DNA of 64,000 nt, taken from Amanita rubescens. Taxonomy: Eukaryota; Basidiomycota; Agaricomycetes; Agaricales; Amanitaceae. The stretch covers positions 242,000 through 305,999 of the forward strand of contig WION01000039.1 of NCBI GenBank assembly GCA_015039365.1. The letters run 5' to 3'. Position numbers and translations under genes: made by a program. Below, in pieces: positions 1 through 12,407 of the stretch (within the stretch, counting starts at the first letter, position 1; the number at the start of each line of letters is the position of its first letter). Below the pieces are notes generated by a model. The model had not been told where the DNA came from. It ran no database searches and worked only from the letters and a program-made list of their open reading frames with translations.

Positions 1-193
1 TGTTGCATATAGATATCCGCTTCGAGATCTCCGTACAAAAAGGCTGTTTTAACATCTAGTGCTTCAATATCCCATTTTTCTAGCACAGATATTGCTAACA
101 AAAGGCAAATCGTTTCATATCTTGCCACTGGCGAAAACGTTTCATCATAGTCAAGTCCAGGTCTTTGAGAAAATCCTTTAGCGACAAGTCGAG
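1..193 (-). pseudogene. Copia reverse transcriptase fragment, left of the gypsy-1 insertion
   Basis: The minus strand reads through typical copia reverse-transcriptase motifs: RLVAKGFSQ, then [15 protein letters not shown], then [12 protein letters not shown]. It is continuous with the fragment ending at 6484 once gypsy-1 and one copy of TCGAG are removed. The remainder of the enzyme (catalytic YVDD box, RNase H) lies left of position 1. Confidence 0.9.
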
Positions 194-452
194 TGTTAGG
201 AGGTGATCCCGACACAATCACTAGGACACTCGAGACTAGAAACGCAGATGGGAAATGAGAATAAGATTGCGTCTATGGACGACAGAAACAATCATAAGAC
301 TAAGGGACATGTAACTATCGTTCAGGTATATATACTCGGACTCATTATTCACACGCCGTCGTTCCGCGGAATTCTTAAGTAAGCGTGGGAACTTCTTGTA
401 ATTAAAAGAAAAGAAAATGAAATGAAATAAAAACGAAATCTCGACCGTTACA
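194..452 (-). repeat. Gypsy-1 3' LTR
   Basis: 259 bp, starting TGTTAGGAGG and ending CCGTTACA on the plus strand; matches 6225-6483 along its full length by eye. On the element strand the purine-rich stretch GAAGAGGGGGTGA directly precedes it and is the likely polypurine tract. The pol stop codon TAA lies inside this LTR. Confidence 0.96.
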
Positions 453-3400
453 TCACCCCCTCTTCAAGATTCTCGTCCCGAGAATCATCATCTTCGTCTG
501 CCATCTTCCGCATATGTTTCCACTCGGCCCACTTCTTATTCATGTTTTTTAGATACCCTTCGTCGAACTTTCCGTCCTCCCATCCAAATAGTCGTCGAGG
601 GACCGGTGGATCGGTATAGTTATGATACCTCTGGAAAAACTTGGCGGGCATCGCTAGTGGTCTTGGCGCGCTCGGTTTCTTCTTGTGAAACGCCTGGACC
701 TTGCGATGGGCGTTTTCGAGGTTATCCGCTGGTTCCCATGTCGCCTCCTCATTTGGGTATCCTTTCCACTTCACTAAATATTCCAATCTCCCCGTCCGAC
801 TTCCTTTCTGTATCCTCTGTCTACTGTCGATCACTTCTTCCACTTCAAACTCTTCGTCTCTCTTCGTATAATCTTCTTCTTTCTTCTTATCCCATTCTTT
901 TTCTTGCGCTTTCTGTTTCGGGAATTTGGCCGGTGTATGGGGTTTCAACAGTACTTCGTTGAAGACGTTATAGATCTTCCAAGACGCCGGTATCTTAACT
1001 CGATAAGCCGCTAACCCTACTTTCTCTATCACTTCGTAAGGCCCCACGAACTTCCCTTCCAACTTTTTCGTCACTCGTAGTGTAGGGAGATTTTGCGCGC
1101 TAATGTATACTTTATCTCCTCTTCGATAATCTCGTGTGGGTTGTCTTTTTTTATCGTATTGTTTTCGCATATTTTCCGCCGCTCTATTCAATCCTCGTCG
1201 TGCTTGATCGCATGCCTCTACCAGTCGATCAACCCATTCGTCTACTGCCTGCACTTTCCGTTCTACCGTCAATTCGAGCCCTTTATTAGGATTTCGTCCG
1301 TTATTCAAGAAGAAGGGAGAGAATCCCGTTGCCGAGTGCACTCGATCGTTGTGACAGAATTGAGCTACCGCTAACCAATCACTCCAATCATCTTGCTGAT
1401 GATTTACGAACATCGTCAGGAATTCTTTTACTTCCTGATTCACTCGTTCGGTCTGTCCATCAGTTTGAGGGTGGTATGCCGTCGAAGGGTTGGCCTTGAT
1501 CCGGAGTACGTGGTATAATTCCTTCATGAATTTCGATACGAACTGTGGTCCTCTATCACTAATTACTTTCTCCGGTATCCCGTGTTCTCTGAAAACATGA
1601 TCTCGAAATAGTACCGCTACTCCTTCACTTGACAGTGTCGTATTCGTGGGTATGAAGTACGCCTTTTTGGTGAACCGGTCCACTACTACAAGTATCGCAT
1701 TGAACCCTTTGGATTCAGGTAACGGTCCAATCATGTCCACAGATATGACGCTCCATGGTCCTCTAGGTACTTCGTTGGGATGGAGGGGCGCCGCCTTCTT
1801 TTGTCGGTCCGGTTTCACTGTTTGACAGGTTCGGCAACTGCGTACATAGTCTTCCACATCTCTCCTCATTCCCGGCCACCAATAGTTTCGTAGTATCAGT
1901 TCAATCGTTTTATCTACTCCCGAATGTCCCCAACGGTGATGTTCCGCGATGAATTGTTCTCGCAGTTTCTGGACCTTCGGAATATACACTCTTTCTTGCC
2001 ACGTCACCAATCCTCCTTCTCTTACTCGCCATCCATCTTCTTTGTTCTCCACCGCTTTCTTGACCTTCTCCTCCCACTGCCTTTGATTTATCTTTCTCAA
2101 TTCATTTTCCATTTTATGTAGATCGTCTCCTTCTTCCCATACTCGTACAAAATATTCTTTTTTCAACAATGTCGTTCCTTCGTTATCCGTTTCTCCTTTA
2201 TCATGATCCGCTCTGCGAGATAAGGCGTCGGCTTTGGTATTGGTTTTTCCGGGTCTGTGCTTTAGGATGAAGTTGTATTCCTGTAGGTCCAGTACCCATC
2301 GCGCCTGTCTTCGATTAATGTTTTGAGGTTTTCGGAAATAAGTGAGATTTTGGTGATCGGTTAGAATCTCAACCTGTTCCTCCGTTCCCTTCAAATAGTG
2401 GGACCATTCGTATAAGGCATGCATGACTGCCAACAATTCCTTATCGTACACTTCATAATTTCTTTCAGCGGGATTCAACGATTTTGAGATGAACGCTACT
2501 GGTCTCCACGTGCCGTCTTCTTGTTGTTGAGATAATACCGCTCCCATGGCGAAGTCCGATGCGTCCGTTTCTACTCGATACTTTCCTTTGTCTGACGGTA
2601 TCGCTAGTACCACTTCTTCCCCTACTCTCATCTTCAATCCTATAAACGCTTCCTCCTGTAGTACCGTCCACATCCATCCTTCTTTCCCTGTCAGTCGTGT
2701 GAGAGATTTAGCTATTTTTGCGAACCCTCGTATGAATCGCCGATAAAAGTTTACGAATCCCAAGAATTGTTGTAGTTCTCGTTTATTCGTAGGTCTGGGC
2801 CAATCCAATATCGCTCGTACTTTGGCTTTATCCATGCGTATAGAATCGTGCGATATTATTAATCCGAGGAATTCAATCGTCTTTTGATCGAACCAACATT
2901 TCTCTGCTTTCAACGACAATTTGTACCGCTTCAATTTTTCTAAGATTCGATTCACATGCAGTTTGTGTGTCTCTTCATCTTTGGAGTACACCAATATGTC
3001 ATCCATGTATATCACCACCCATCCTTCCGCTATTTCCTCTCTAAATATGTCATTCATCATCGTTTGAAAGGTTGCCGGCGAATTCGTAAGTCCAAAGAAC
3101 ATTACTAATGGCTCAAACAACCCTCTATTCGTTCTGAATGCCGCCTTCCACTCATCTCCTTCCTTTATCCGTATGTTATTGTACCCCCACCGGATGTCCA
3201 TCTTCGAGAATACTTTCGCGTGACTAAGTTGATCCACTAGTTCAGATATCAGTGGTAATGGATATCTGTTCTTTATCGTCATCTCGTTCAGTTTTCGGTA
3301 ATCTTGTACCGGCCTCAGCTTTCCATCCTTCTTTTTGATGAAGAAGAACGGCGACGCCATCGGGGATTTGCTGGTTCTTATCCGCCCTGTTTCTAGGTTA

Positions 3401-4437
3401 TCTTTCAGGAACGCATCTAATTGCCCTTGTTCCTCTTTATTCAGTGGGTAGATTTTACAATCCACCGCTTGGGCGCCAGGTACCAACTCGATCGCGTGAT
3501 CCCATCTTCCTCGTTTTGGCAATTCGTCAAACGTCTCCTTGTCAAACACTTCTCGGTGACTTAAATAATGAGCGGGTACAATATCTTTCACATCGCGTTT
3601 TACTTGATTTGCTACCGCTATTTCAGTCGCCGTGGTCGCGTGAGCTCTTATTCCCCAACTCATCCCTTCGTCTTCCATTACCGCTAACAATCTATCTCCC
3701 TCCTCCCACTCATGTGTTCCACTGGTCTCGTCATTGCCCTCAGTGTCTATAGCGTTGTCATCCTCTCCTTCTACGTGGCATGTACCTGGGCAATTTTTCA
3801 TAAGGAGTGAGCCCGTTTTCCAGTTCACGATCGGATTATGATGTTTTAACCAATCGTGTCCTAAGTATATGTCAAGTTTTCCGAGCGCAGATACGCCGAA
3901 TTCGAACACTTCGTAGTGAGTTCCTACTTGCAGTTTTAATTGTACCATCTCCTTTAACGCTCCCCCTAAGTTCGGCGTGCCGTCGGCGTTATAGACGGGG
4001 ATGGGTCGGTCTAGGCGGCGTGTATTAAGATTATGTTGTCGTACAAATTTTTCGTTAATGCAAGAGCCCGTGCACCCCGAGTCGACGAGTATCTCTACCT
4101 TGTGTCTCTGAAAGGTATCGAGTGTGGTGATCACGCCGCTGACCGTTATTTGATTCTTTCCTTTTCCCCGCACATAACGTTCCATCGTCTTTAAATTTTG
4201 CAAATGCCACAATGCATTTTTTTCCGTCATTCCGTTCAACGCATTCACCGTCTCTGCTGTCGCTTCCCTTTCTCTCGTTTTATGTACCCATTGTTTTAGA
4301 CTTTGCACCGCTATTTCTTCTGGTTGTTCCCACACCCTTCTCACCATCCACGGTCCTTTCCATGTCTCTAATTTGTCTTTTTTTGTCGTTATCTTTTTGT
4401 TCCTCCATTTATGTTCCAACTCCCTGAGTTCATACAT
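448..4437 (-). CDS. Gypsy-1 Pol polyprotein (protease, RT, RNase H, integrase, chromodomain)
   Basis: 1329 codons from the first ATG; the frame is open further upstream to the overlap with gag, so Pol is probably made as a Gag-Pol fusion. Domains in order: retropepsin with DSG near residue 119; reverse transcriptase with YMDD near 480; RNase H starting at ETDASDF; integrase zinc finger (HH...CxxC in RSCRTCQ); integrase core with SVDMIG, ISDRGPQF and the E in QTDGQTERVNQE; chromodomain about 1198-1251 with YLVKWKGY and ATWEP. A roughly 78-residue tail follows, with RLFGWED...FDEGY, which is shared with gypsy-3. All catalytic motifs are present and there is no internal stop. Confidence 0.95.
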   Translation of the reverse strand: MYELRELEHKWRNKKITTKKDKLETWKGPWMVRRVWEQPEEIAVQSLKQWVHKTREREATAETVNALNGMTEKNALWHLQNLKTMERYVRGKGKNQITVSGVITTLDTFQRHKVEILVDSGCTGSCINEKFVRQHNLNTRRLDRPIPVYNADGTPNLGGALKEMVQLKLQVGTHYEVFEFGVSALGKLDIYLGHDWLKHHNPIVNWKTGSLLMKNCPGTCHVEGEDDNAIDTEGNDETSGTHEWEEGDRLLAVMEDEGMSWGIRAHATTATEIAVANQVKRDVKDIVPAHYLSHREVFDKETFDELPKRGRWDHAIELVPGAQAVDCKIYPLNKEEQGQLDAFLKDNLETGRIRTSKSPMASPFFFIKKKDGKLRPVQDYRKLNEMTIKNRYPLPLISELVDQLSHAKVFSKMDIRWGYNNIRIKEGDEWKAAFRTNRGLFEPLVMFFGLTNSPATFQTMMNDIFREEIAEGWVVIYMDDILVYSKDEETHKLHVNRILEKLKRYKLSLKAEKCWFDQKTIEFLGLIISHDSIRMDKAKVRAILDWPRPTNKRELQQFLGFVNFYRRFIRGFAKIAKSLTRLTGKEGWMWTVLQEEAFIGLKMRVGEEVVLAIPSDKGKYRVETDASDFAMGAVLSQQQEDGTWRPVAFISKSLNPAERNYEVYDKELLAVMHALYEWSHYLKGTEEQVEILTDHQNLTYFRKPQNINRRQARWVLDLQEYNFILKHRPGKTNTKADALSRRADHDKGETDNEGTTLLKKEYFVRVWEEGDDLHKMENELRKINQRQWEEKVKKAVENKEDGWRVREGGLVTWQERVYIPKVQKLREQFIAEHHRWGHSGVDKTIELILRNYWWPGMRRDVEDYVRSCRTCQTVKPDRQKKAAPLHPNEVPRGPWSVISVDMIGPLPESKGFNAILVVVDRFTKKAYFIPTNTTLSSEGVAVLFRDHVFREHGIPEKVISDRGPQFVSKFMKELYHVLRIKANPSTAYHPQTDGQTERVNQEVKEFLTMFVNHQQDDWSDWLAVAQFCHNDRVHSATGFSPFFLNNGRNPNKGLELTVERKVQAVDEWVDRLVEACDQARRGLNRAAENMRKQYDKKRQPTRDYRRGDKVYISAQNLPTLRVTKKLEGKFVGPYEVIEKVGLAAYRVKIPASWKIYNVFNEVLLKPHTPAKFPKQKAQEKEWDKKKEEDYTKRDEEFEVEEVIDSRQRIQKGSRTGRLEYLVKWKGYPNEEATWEPADNLENAHRKVQAFHKKKPSAPRPLAMPAKFFQRYHNYTDPPVPRRLFGWEDGKFDEGYLKNMNKKWAEWKHMRKMADEDDDSRDENLEEGVM

Positions 4438-4526
4438 AATGCAATCGATATTCAGTTTCGAATCTTCGTATTGTACATCAGGGGTCGTAACATAACGTTC
4501 TTCGGTCAGTATCGTTGGAGATACGT

Positions 4527-5993
<1,467 letters not shown>

Positions 5994-6211
5994 TTACAAG
6001 GTCTGCAACTCAAAGTTTAGAGCAGTCCCTGTTCTATCTCGTTAACCCTCGAGTCCGGGTTTATCAAGCGGTAGTGGATACGCGCAATGTGCAGCGTGAG
6101 GAGGTAGGTATATCTGAAGTGGGCTACTAGTGCTATCAAGCACAGTGACCGTCGAATGATTCGTGTGTCCGTTGTGGGCAACGACGGACGAACGAGTGTG
6201 GTAGTGTTAAG

Positions 6212-6223
6212 AGTCTTATGATT
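6212..6223 (-). promoter_or_regulatory. Gypsy-1 self-priming primer-binding site
   Basis: One base inside the 5' LTR the element strand reads AATCATAAGACT. This is the exact 12-nt complement of AGTCTTATGATT inside the LTR (6321-6332), which begins about 33 nt downstream of a TATATATA box (6358-6366). That is where transcription should start. This is the geometry of Tf1/sushi elements, whose RNA 5' end folds back as primer. No tRNA-type TGG primer site is seen. The rest of 5898-6211 is untranslated leader. Confidence 0.85.
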
Positions 6224-6224
6224 T

Positions 6225-6483
6225 TGTTAGGAGGTGATCCCGACACAATCACTAGGACACTCGAGACTAGAAACGCAGATGGGAAATGAGAATAAGATTG
6301 CGTCTATGGACGACAGAAACAATCATAAGACTAAGGGACATGTAACTATCGTTCAGGTATATATACTCGGACTCATTATTCACACGCCGTCGTTCCGCGG
6401 AATTCTTAAGTAAGCGTGGGAACTTCTTGTAATTAAAAGAAAAGAAAATGAAATGAAATAAAAACGAAATCTCGACCGTTACA
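6225..6483 (-). repeat. Gypsy-1 5' LTR with promoter
   Basis: 259-bp partner of the LTR at 194-452. On the minus strand it carries TATATATA followed at about 33 nt by the inferred start AGTCTTATGATT. The outer flank TCGAG (6484-6488) repeats 189-193. Confidence 0.96.
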
Positions 6484-9400
6484 TCGAGCCTTCTTTCGAC
6501 CGTCAGATTTAATATCATATACCCATCTACATTTAATAGGTGTACGATTATGAGGTAATTCTGCAAGCTCCCAGATTTTTCTATCATTCAATGATTTCAT
6601 TTCATCATTCATTGCTGTCTCCCATTGTTCATAAGATTTGGGATCAGTAATTTTGACTTTTTGAATATCTTTGTATTGATATTCTTTGATATTATCTCTT
6701 GAAATATCAATGGCAGGAATTGCTTGTGCGAGTAAGTAATTCAGAAAACCATTACCTTGCTCTTTAATGAGACATGACATTTCATTAATTTGAGCATTGT
6801 GTAATGTTGAATAAAGTAATTTAACTTTATCAATATGTTGTCGTATTTTAGATCTAAGAGAATATCTGATTGTGACATCAAGTCTTGGATCAGATTTATC
6901 TTTTTCTTTAAGATCTTGAATCAATTCTCGAACAACATCTTGTTCTTCTGTAATTTCTTTTTCAATTTCTAATGGTGTTTTATTACCATAAGCATTGTCT
7001 TTCTGTATAACCGGTTTTCTAGATCTTTCAGATCTTCGAGTAGGTTCTACAGGTTTTTTAGCAGTTCCTTTGCCTTTTCCTTTAGTTGGTTTATCTTTAA
7101 GACTTTGTACAGGTAGATCTAATTCAACGCCTGTAGGTTGATCTAATTCAGCACCTTTGTCTTTTGAAGATGTATCTTTCTTTTCAAAGAAAGATTCTAA
7201 TTTATCATCCCATTTAGTGTCATCATCATCATCATCTGATGAATCAGAACTAGAATGATTTTCAAAGTTGAAATCAAAGAAATCATCATTTGAATGCTGC
7301 TGTTCAGATGAAATATCTCCTTCATTATCTGGTTTACCATCAGAGATATTTTTATCTGAGTTTTCAGAATTATCCTGCTCAATAGGCCTGATAGGGTCCA
7401 AGTTTTTTGTATAATTTTCATCTTGAGGTTTGGCTCTTGGAAATTTGGTTTCATCAAATTCAGCTTGGGTGGATACTCGAAGTTGATTTGTATTTGTCAT
7501 GAAGCGGTATGCTTTTGCATTCGGTTCGTATCCAATAAAGGTCATTATTTCAGACCTTGGTGTTAATTTATTTTCGCGCGATTCATGTGGGATAAATACC
7601 CAAGCTTTAGATCCGAATATCTTAAAGTAAGAAACATCAGGTTTCTTTCCAGTAAGATTCTCAACAGGGGTCTTCCATTTGGTTCGTCTAAGTGGAGTAC
7701 GATTATAAACATGTACGGCAGTTTCGATCGCAAAGTTCCACCAAGATTGAGGGCATGAAGCATGTAATCTCAATGCTTCACTTTTCCCAAAGTGTTCTAT
7801 TCATGCGTTCAACCTTTCCATTTTGTTGATGTATATATGGAGTAGATTTTTCATGAATGATTCCTACATCAGTTAAGTAATCTTGTATGTTTGTGGACAT
7901 AAATTCGCCCCCTCGATCGGAACGAACGATTTTTATGTTATATCCATATTGGTTGTATATTTGTTTGTGCCAGCCTTCAAATACTACAGCGACGTTAGAC
8001 TTTTTCTGTAATGGTTTTACCCATACATGAGATGTACAATCATCAAATATTACAAGTAAATATTTTTGTTTATGATAAGATTGTATTGGAAAAGTCATCA
8101 AGTCACAGTGTATACGCTCAAAGGGTTGGGTAGCACGTTTTTCTGAAAGAGGAAAGCTTTGTGAAACAGCTTTTCCTTTTAGACAACCGTTACAAGGTTC
8201 TAAGTCTTTAGGAATTGTCAAGGGAGGGAAACCCTCTAAGTTTTTAGAGCCTAATTTCAATATTTGTTGGCTAGGATGACCCATCCGTTGATGCCAAATT
8301 TCATATCCAACAACATTAATAGTGGTCATCATTAATTTATAATTTGAAGGTTTAATAATTTGACCTTCTGTCCACATTAATGTTTCGTTACCATCTCCTG
8401 GAAATCCTTCCAGTGATGCGTTTTCAGAGCCTTCTCTGTAGAAAGAAATCCTATCATTATCTTGTTTTGCAATAAAACCTTGTTTACACAATGTTCCATT
8501 GCTTATTAGTCGTAGTGTGGCACTTGGCATATGGAGGACCGGATAAAGTTTCAATCTTGAAACCGAACCATTTTTAAGAGTGTGATCCAAAATCACAGTC
8601 CCTATACCTAATATATCTGCTTGATTATCAGCTGTGAATACTGAAGTAGGAACTTCGTATTTTTTATAGCTGACAAAATCTTCTAAGTGTGCGGTAAAAT
8701 GATGTGATGCACCTGAGTCACACATCCATATTGTAAGTCCTTTATTATTTTTATAACATTCAGGACATTTGCAAGAAGGTGATTTATCACAAAGTTGACT
8801 ATATGGATCTTGAAGATGTCCAATGTTAATAACATTAGCACGTCTACGATTGTTTTCTTCTATTATGAATTCATCCAAATTATATTCATTGTATAATTCA
8901 GAGAATGTTCCATAATTCGGAAGATTTTGAAGATTAGACATGTTTTGTCTATATCTTTCATTCTCACGCATATTGGCATCAAAATTATATAAATTATGAA
9001 GATCAGTAGATCTTCTTGGTGTAGGGTTTACTATCGGTACATTTGATGGTATTACCAGTACAGTGTCAATAGTACGATTAGTTGGATAATCGTATAAATT
9101 GAAAAAATCTTCATAAGGCGTAATAGGCCTTGTTTGGATTTGAGATGATGCCATAGATTCTGGAGCCGTATGGTAAACAGAATCTTGATCAGATTGGTAA
9201 AAGTAATTTAAATCTGATGAACTTACAGATTCTGGTCGGAGGGATACAGTGTCATGGTCAATTACCATCCCTCTCAACATATTTTGTAAGTGTTCTATTG
9301 TGCGTGCATTAGTATTCATTCTTTGAGCTTCCAAATTAGCTCGTCGAACTTGATCCACATAATATTGTCTAGTATGTACATACCACCAACTTATTTGTTC

Positions 9401-10258
9401 ATCATCAAAGGAACCAGGCATTGGTTCCTCAGGCTCCTCATCGGTATAAAGTCCTTCATACCCTGAAGAATTGGCCTCAGATTGATGTGATTCATTATCT
9501 GTTTGATATCCTTCATTATCGGTTTGATGATGGGATATACTAGAGGAAGCAAAGATAGGACTAGCAAGATCGTCCAAACTTTGAGCATCTTTAGTATCTG
9601 CAAATATTGCAGAATCAAAGATATCAGAGTAGTCTGTTGTTTCAGTTCGTACTTTTTGTACATCTCTGGATACAGAATCTCCTGAATCTTCGGATATCTC
9701 ATCAATTCTCCCCATGAAGTCATCCGTGGGAATCGCACGAGTACCTTTGTACTTGTAAATCTTGGGGACAAATTCTTCATCAAAATCTGTCATTACCTGA
9801 TCTCCAATTCTGGCAATCAGAGGTAAAGATGCTGATGTCGAAGATGCCATAGCATGCCCAGAACCAAGTGTTGATTGAGCTGCTGTGCGAGCAGCAAGTT
9901 TATTCGCACGATTCTTTGCTTTAGCTGCCTTATTGCGTTCCCAATTTGGTCCTTTAGACTGATTAGGGACTTGACCAGCCCATTGGGGTCTAAAAGGAGT
10001 CTGAGATTGGCCAGGTGTATGTTTTGGTCCATTAGATGGTCCACCTGTCGAAGTATGTTGTGTTGGGTTTCTTCGATTTCCCATTGGTTTTCTTCCACCT
10101 CTGCCTCGAAAGGATTTCCCACGATAGGAATTCCAAGGGGTGCGAGGTTGTCCTTGTTGCAATTGTTGGCGTGCCATATTTGCAACTACTTGAGAGTTAG
10201 AATGTTTATTCCCTCTTGTGACAACAGAAGTATTGGCATTGTTCCTGTTACCTTTCCT
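6484..10258 (-). pseudogene. Copia Pol: protease, integrase and N-terminal reverse transcriptase, broken
   Basis: The minus strand encodes a copia aspartic protease (WMCDSGASHHF), the GAG-pre-integrase zinc region (WHQRMGHPS ... CNGCLKGK) and an integrase core with HCDLMTF, IVRSDRGGEF and QQNGKVERMNRT. The integrase C-terminus with an acidic and serine-rich linker (Asp run near 7220-7240) follows, then the start of reverse transcriptase (SYEQWETAMNDEM ... CRWVYDIKSDG). A frameshift after NRTLWEK near 7775-7780 separates integrase core from its C-terminal part. The frame continues upstream without a break to the TGA at 10259-10261. Gypsy-1 cuts it at 6484. Confidence 0.9.
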
Positions 10259-10903
10259 TCAGGACCATTCCTCAGATATGAGATTAAGGAATTCATCTAC
10301 AGTGTCATCATCTGCGGAATGTGCCAACAGATTTGCGACAAAGCTGTCCCATGAAGGAGGTAAGGCATGTAGGATCGTCATAATTTGCATTTTGACGGTT
10401 AAGGTTACACCTTGATTTGACACTCTATTAATCAAGTCCATAAGATGCGGAACTTGAGTGTTTGGATTGGAATTCTCTTTGAGTTTCCAGTCGACAATTT
10501 GTCTATAGAGTCCAAACGTAGCAGCCAGACCTTGTTTACCAAATTTATCCTTTAGAGATTTCCAAAGGACTTCGGCTTTATCATTTTTATCGTCAACAAG
10601 GTGTACAAGATTAGGTGCTAGTTTTAAGGTAATGTAACCTTTGGCTTTCATATTGTCCTCTTTAAATTCGACATATTCTTTGCGAATTTCTTTAAGGGTT
10701 TTTAATTGATCTGGCTTTATGTCAGATGTCTTTATTGCCGCCTTTTCAGACGGTTCAAGATCTCTGGGCCAGTCAAGTTTAGGATCAATATGTGCACCAA
10801 GACCTTGACTGTTTAAGTACGCAGTCATAAGTCTTTCGAATGCAAGCCAATTTGATCCGGTAAGAACAGGAACAATGGAGTTTATCGAATTGGAAGAAGA
10901 CAT
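10259..10903 (-). CDS. Copia Gag (UBN2/DUF4219-like)
   Basis: 214 codons starting MSSSNSINSI with the copia-type N-terminal motif TGSNWLAFERLMTAYL, then the gag core (LWKSLKDKFGKQGLAATFGLYRQIVDWKL ... split here by ordinary sequence) and ILHALPPSWDSF. It ends at a TGA (10259-10261) directly after EEWS. The same frame then stays open into the protease region, so either the TGA is read through or one substitution has separated gag from pol. No clear CCHC knuckle is seen before the protease. Confidence 0.85.
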   Translation of the reverse strand: MSSSNSINSIVPVLTGSNWLAFERLMTAYLNSQGLGAHIDPKLDWPRDLEPSEKAAIKTSDIKPDQLKTLKEIRKEYVEFKEDNMKAKGYITLKLAPNLVHLVDDKNDKAEVLWKSLKDKFGKQGLAATFGLYRQIVDWKLKENSNPNTQVPHLMDLINRVSNQGVTLTVKMQIMTILHALPPSWDSFVANLLAHSADDDTVDEFLNLISEEWS

Positions 10904-11093
10904 TTTCTTACTTTGGTTAAGTTTGTTTAAAATCTAAGAAGATTTTTTGTAAGAAAAGGTTCAAATAATAATAAGACATAAGAATATATGTGATGATGTA
11001 ATTTCCGTCCTGATTTCTTAAGCTTAATGTCGTTCATGATAAAATGACAAGAATATAGTATTTTACTATCTAGTGTCAATACTAGAAAGTAAA

Positions 11094-12407
11094 CTAGGGA
11101 ATATCTTTTTTACACGTCCTTTCAGGTATGTAATATCGAATTTCCGTCACAGGGTTAGATGCGAATCTAGCCCTCCTATTGTCTCTATCATCGACAAGTT
11201 TGTCGAAAATAGATTCTTTAGGTAATTTTATGTGAGGAAAGTCTTTATACCGTCCGGGAAGCCTTCCAGTTTCCTGCCATATTCCCATATCATTACTATA
11301 TTCATCAACAACCCTTTTCACTTCGGTTCCCTCTTGATTGGAAGGAAACACTCCAGCTGCTCTGCTTTGGGCTCGAGTTTTAGATACGATATATCCCCAA
11401 CTTGCAATGTTGGGGGTGCATCTACTCCAAGTAGGTGTTGTTGACTTTCGCCATCCTTTTTGTTCTGTATTACGTTTTAGTTGGGTCTTATATACGTTAA
11501 AAGGTGTATTTACCTTTCCTTTTTTGTATATTTGAGTGATCTCCTCCGGAAGAGGAATTCTGCCCCTTTCGTCAGATGCGATGCCAAGGAAATGTTGGCG
11601 GTACGCATCCGAATCCAAAGCATTAGGGATATTCGTCGTATTTTTCCATTGACGATTACCCTTATGCCAGTCATTTTTGGTGACTGGCCTGAATTGGACA
11701 TGGGCATTGTTTGGTGGTCCATAGGACCACTCTTCCGGTTTAGCGTTGTGGATCCAAGGCGATCCACGATCTTTGTTATATCGCCAACCTTCGTTGACGA
11801 TAACAGGTCATCCTTGTGGACGAGAGACTGGCCCAACAGCCTTCGCGGCCTTGGCGTATGAGACTAGATTATCTTTATCAGATAAAGATGCATACCTAGT
11901 ATTAGAAGACTGACCTGTTGGGCTCCGCATTGATTTAGGAGCCGTCGGGACTCCTTTATAGTCGAAGACGACTTTTTGTACACAGCGGTGTACATGATGT
12001 ATCGCATCGGGATGCGAACAGTGGCAGCCCTTTGCTGCATGAGGCATATATGGGCGCGAGCCCATGGGAACAGGATACTTTTTATAGTTCCTATTTAGCC
12101 TCACAGCTTGAGGCGCAGAAGTCGGAACAGGAATGCGTAATGAAGGTACCATTTCTGGTACCTGTGCCTTTGCAGGCGGCGGCGAGTTCTTTGGTAAGGC
12201 CCTAACGGGGGCCTGGAGATGCCGGGCGCCAGAGCCGGGCAAATTGTTCGGGATAGTCCGAGAGGGGACTGTCCTCGAAGAAATCGGAGTGCCAAGGGCA
12301 CCGCCAGCAGAAGACAACGGCGAGAAAGAGTTTACAAACGACATTTTTATATAAATTGAAAAAATTGATTTTAAAATTTTGCTGAAATCAGGAGGTTTAA
12401 TCATCAC
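11094..12407 (-). pseudogene. Unrecognised extra ORF in the copia leader, one in-frame TGA
   Basis: One reading frame of about 437 codons on the copia strand, open except for TGA at 11808-11810. The N-terminal half is rich in proline, serine and alanine and contains the Cys/His cluster GCHCSHPDAIHHVHRC. The C-terminal half is charged (FHIK-like basic and acidic patches; DKLVDDRDNRRARF) and ends CKKDIP. The likely start is MSFVNSF, 21 codons inside. I do not recognise the family. It could be an added copia gene, a captured host gene or an endogenised mycovirus-like segment. It is the main reason the leader is so long. Confidence 0.55.
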
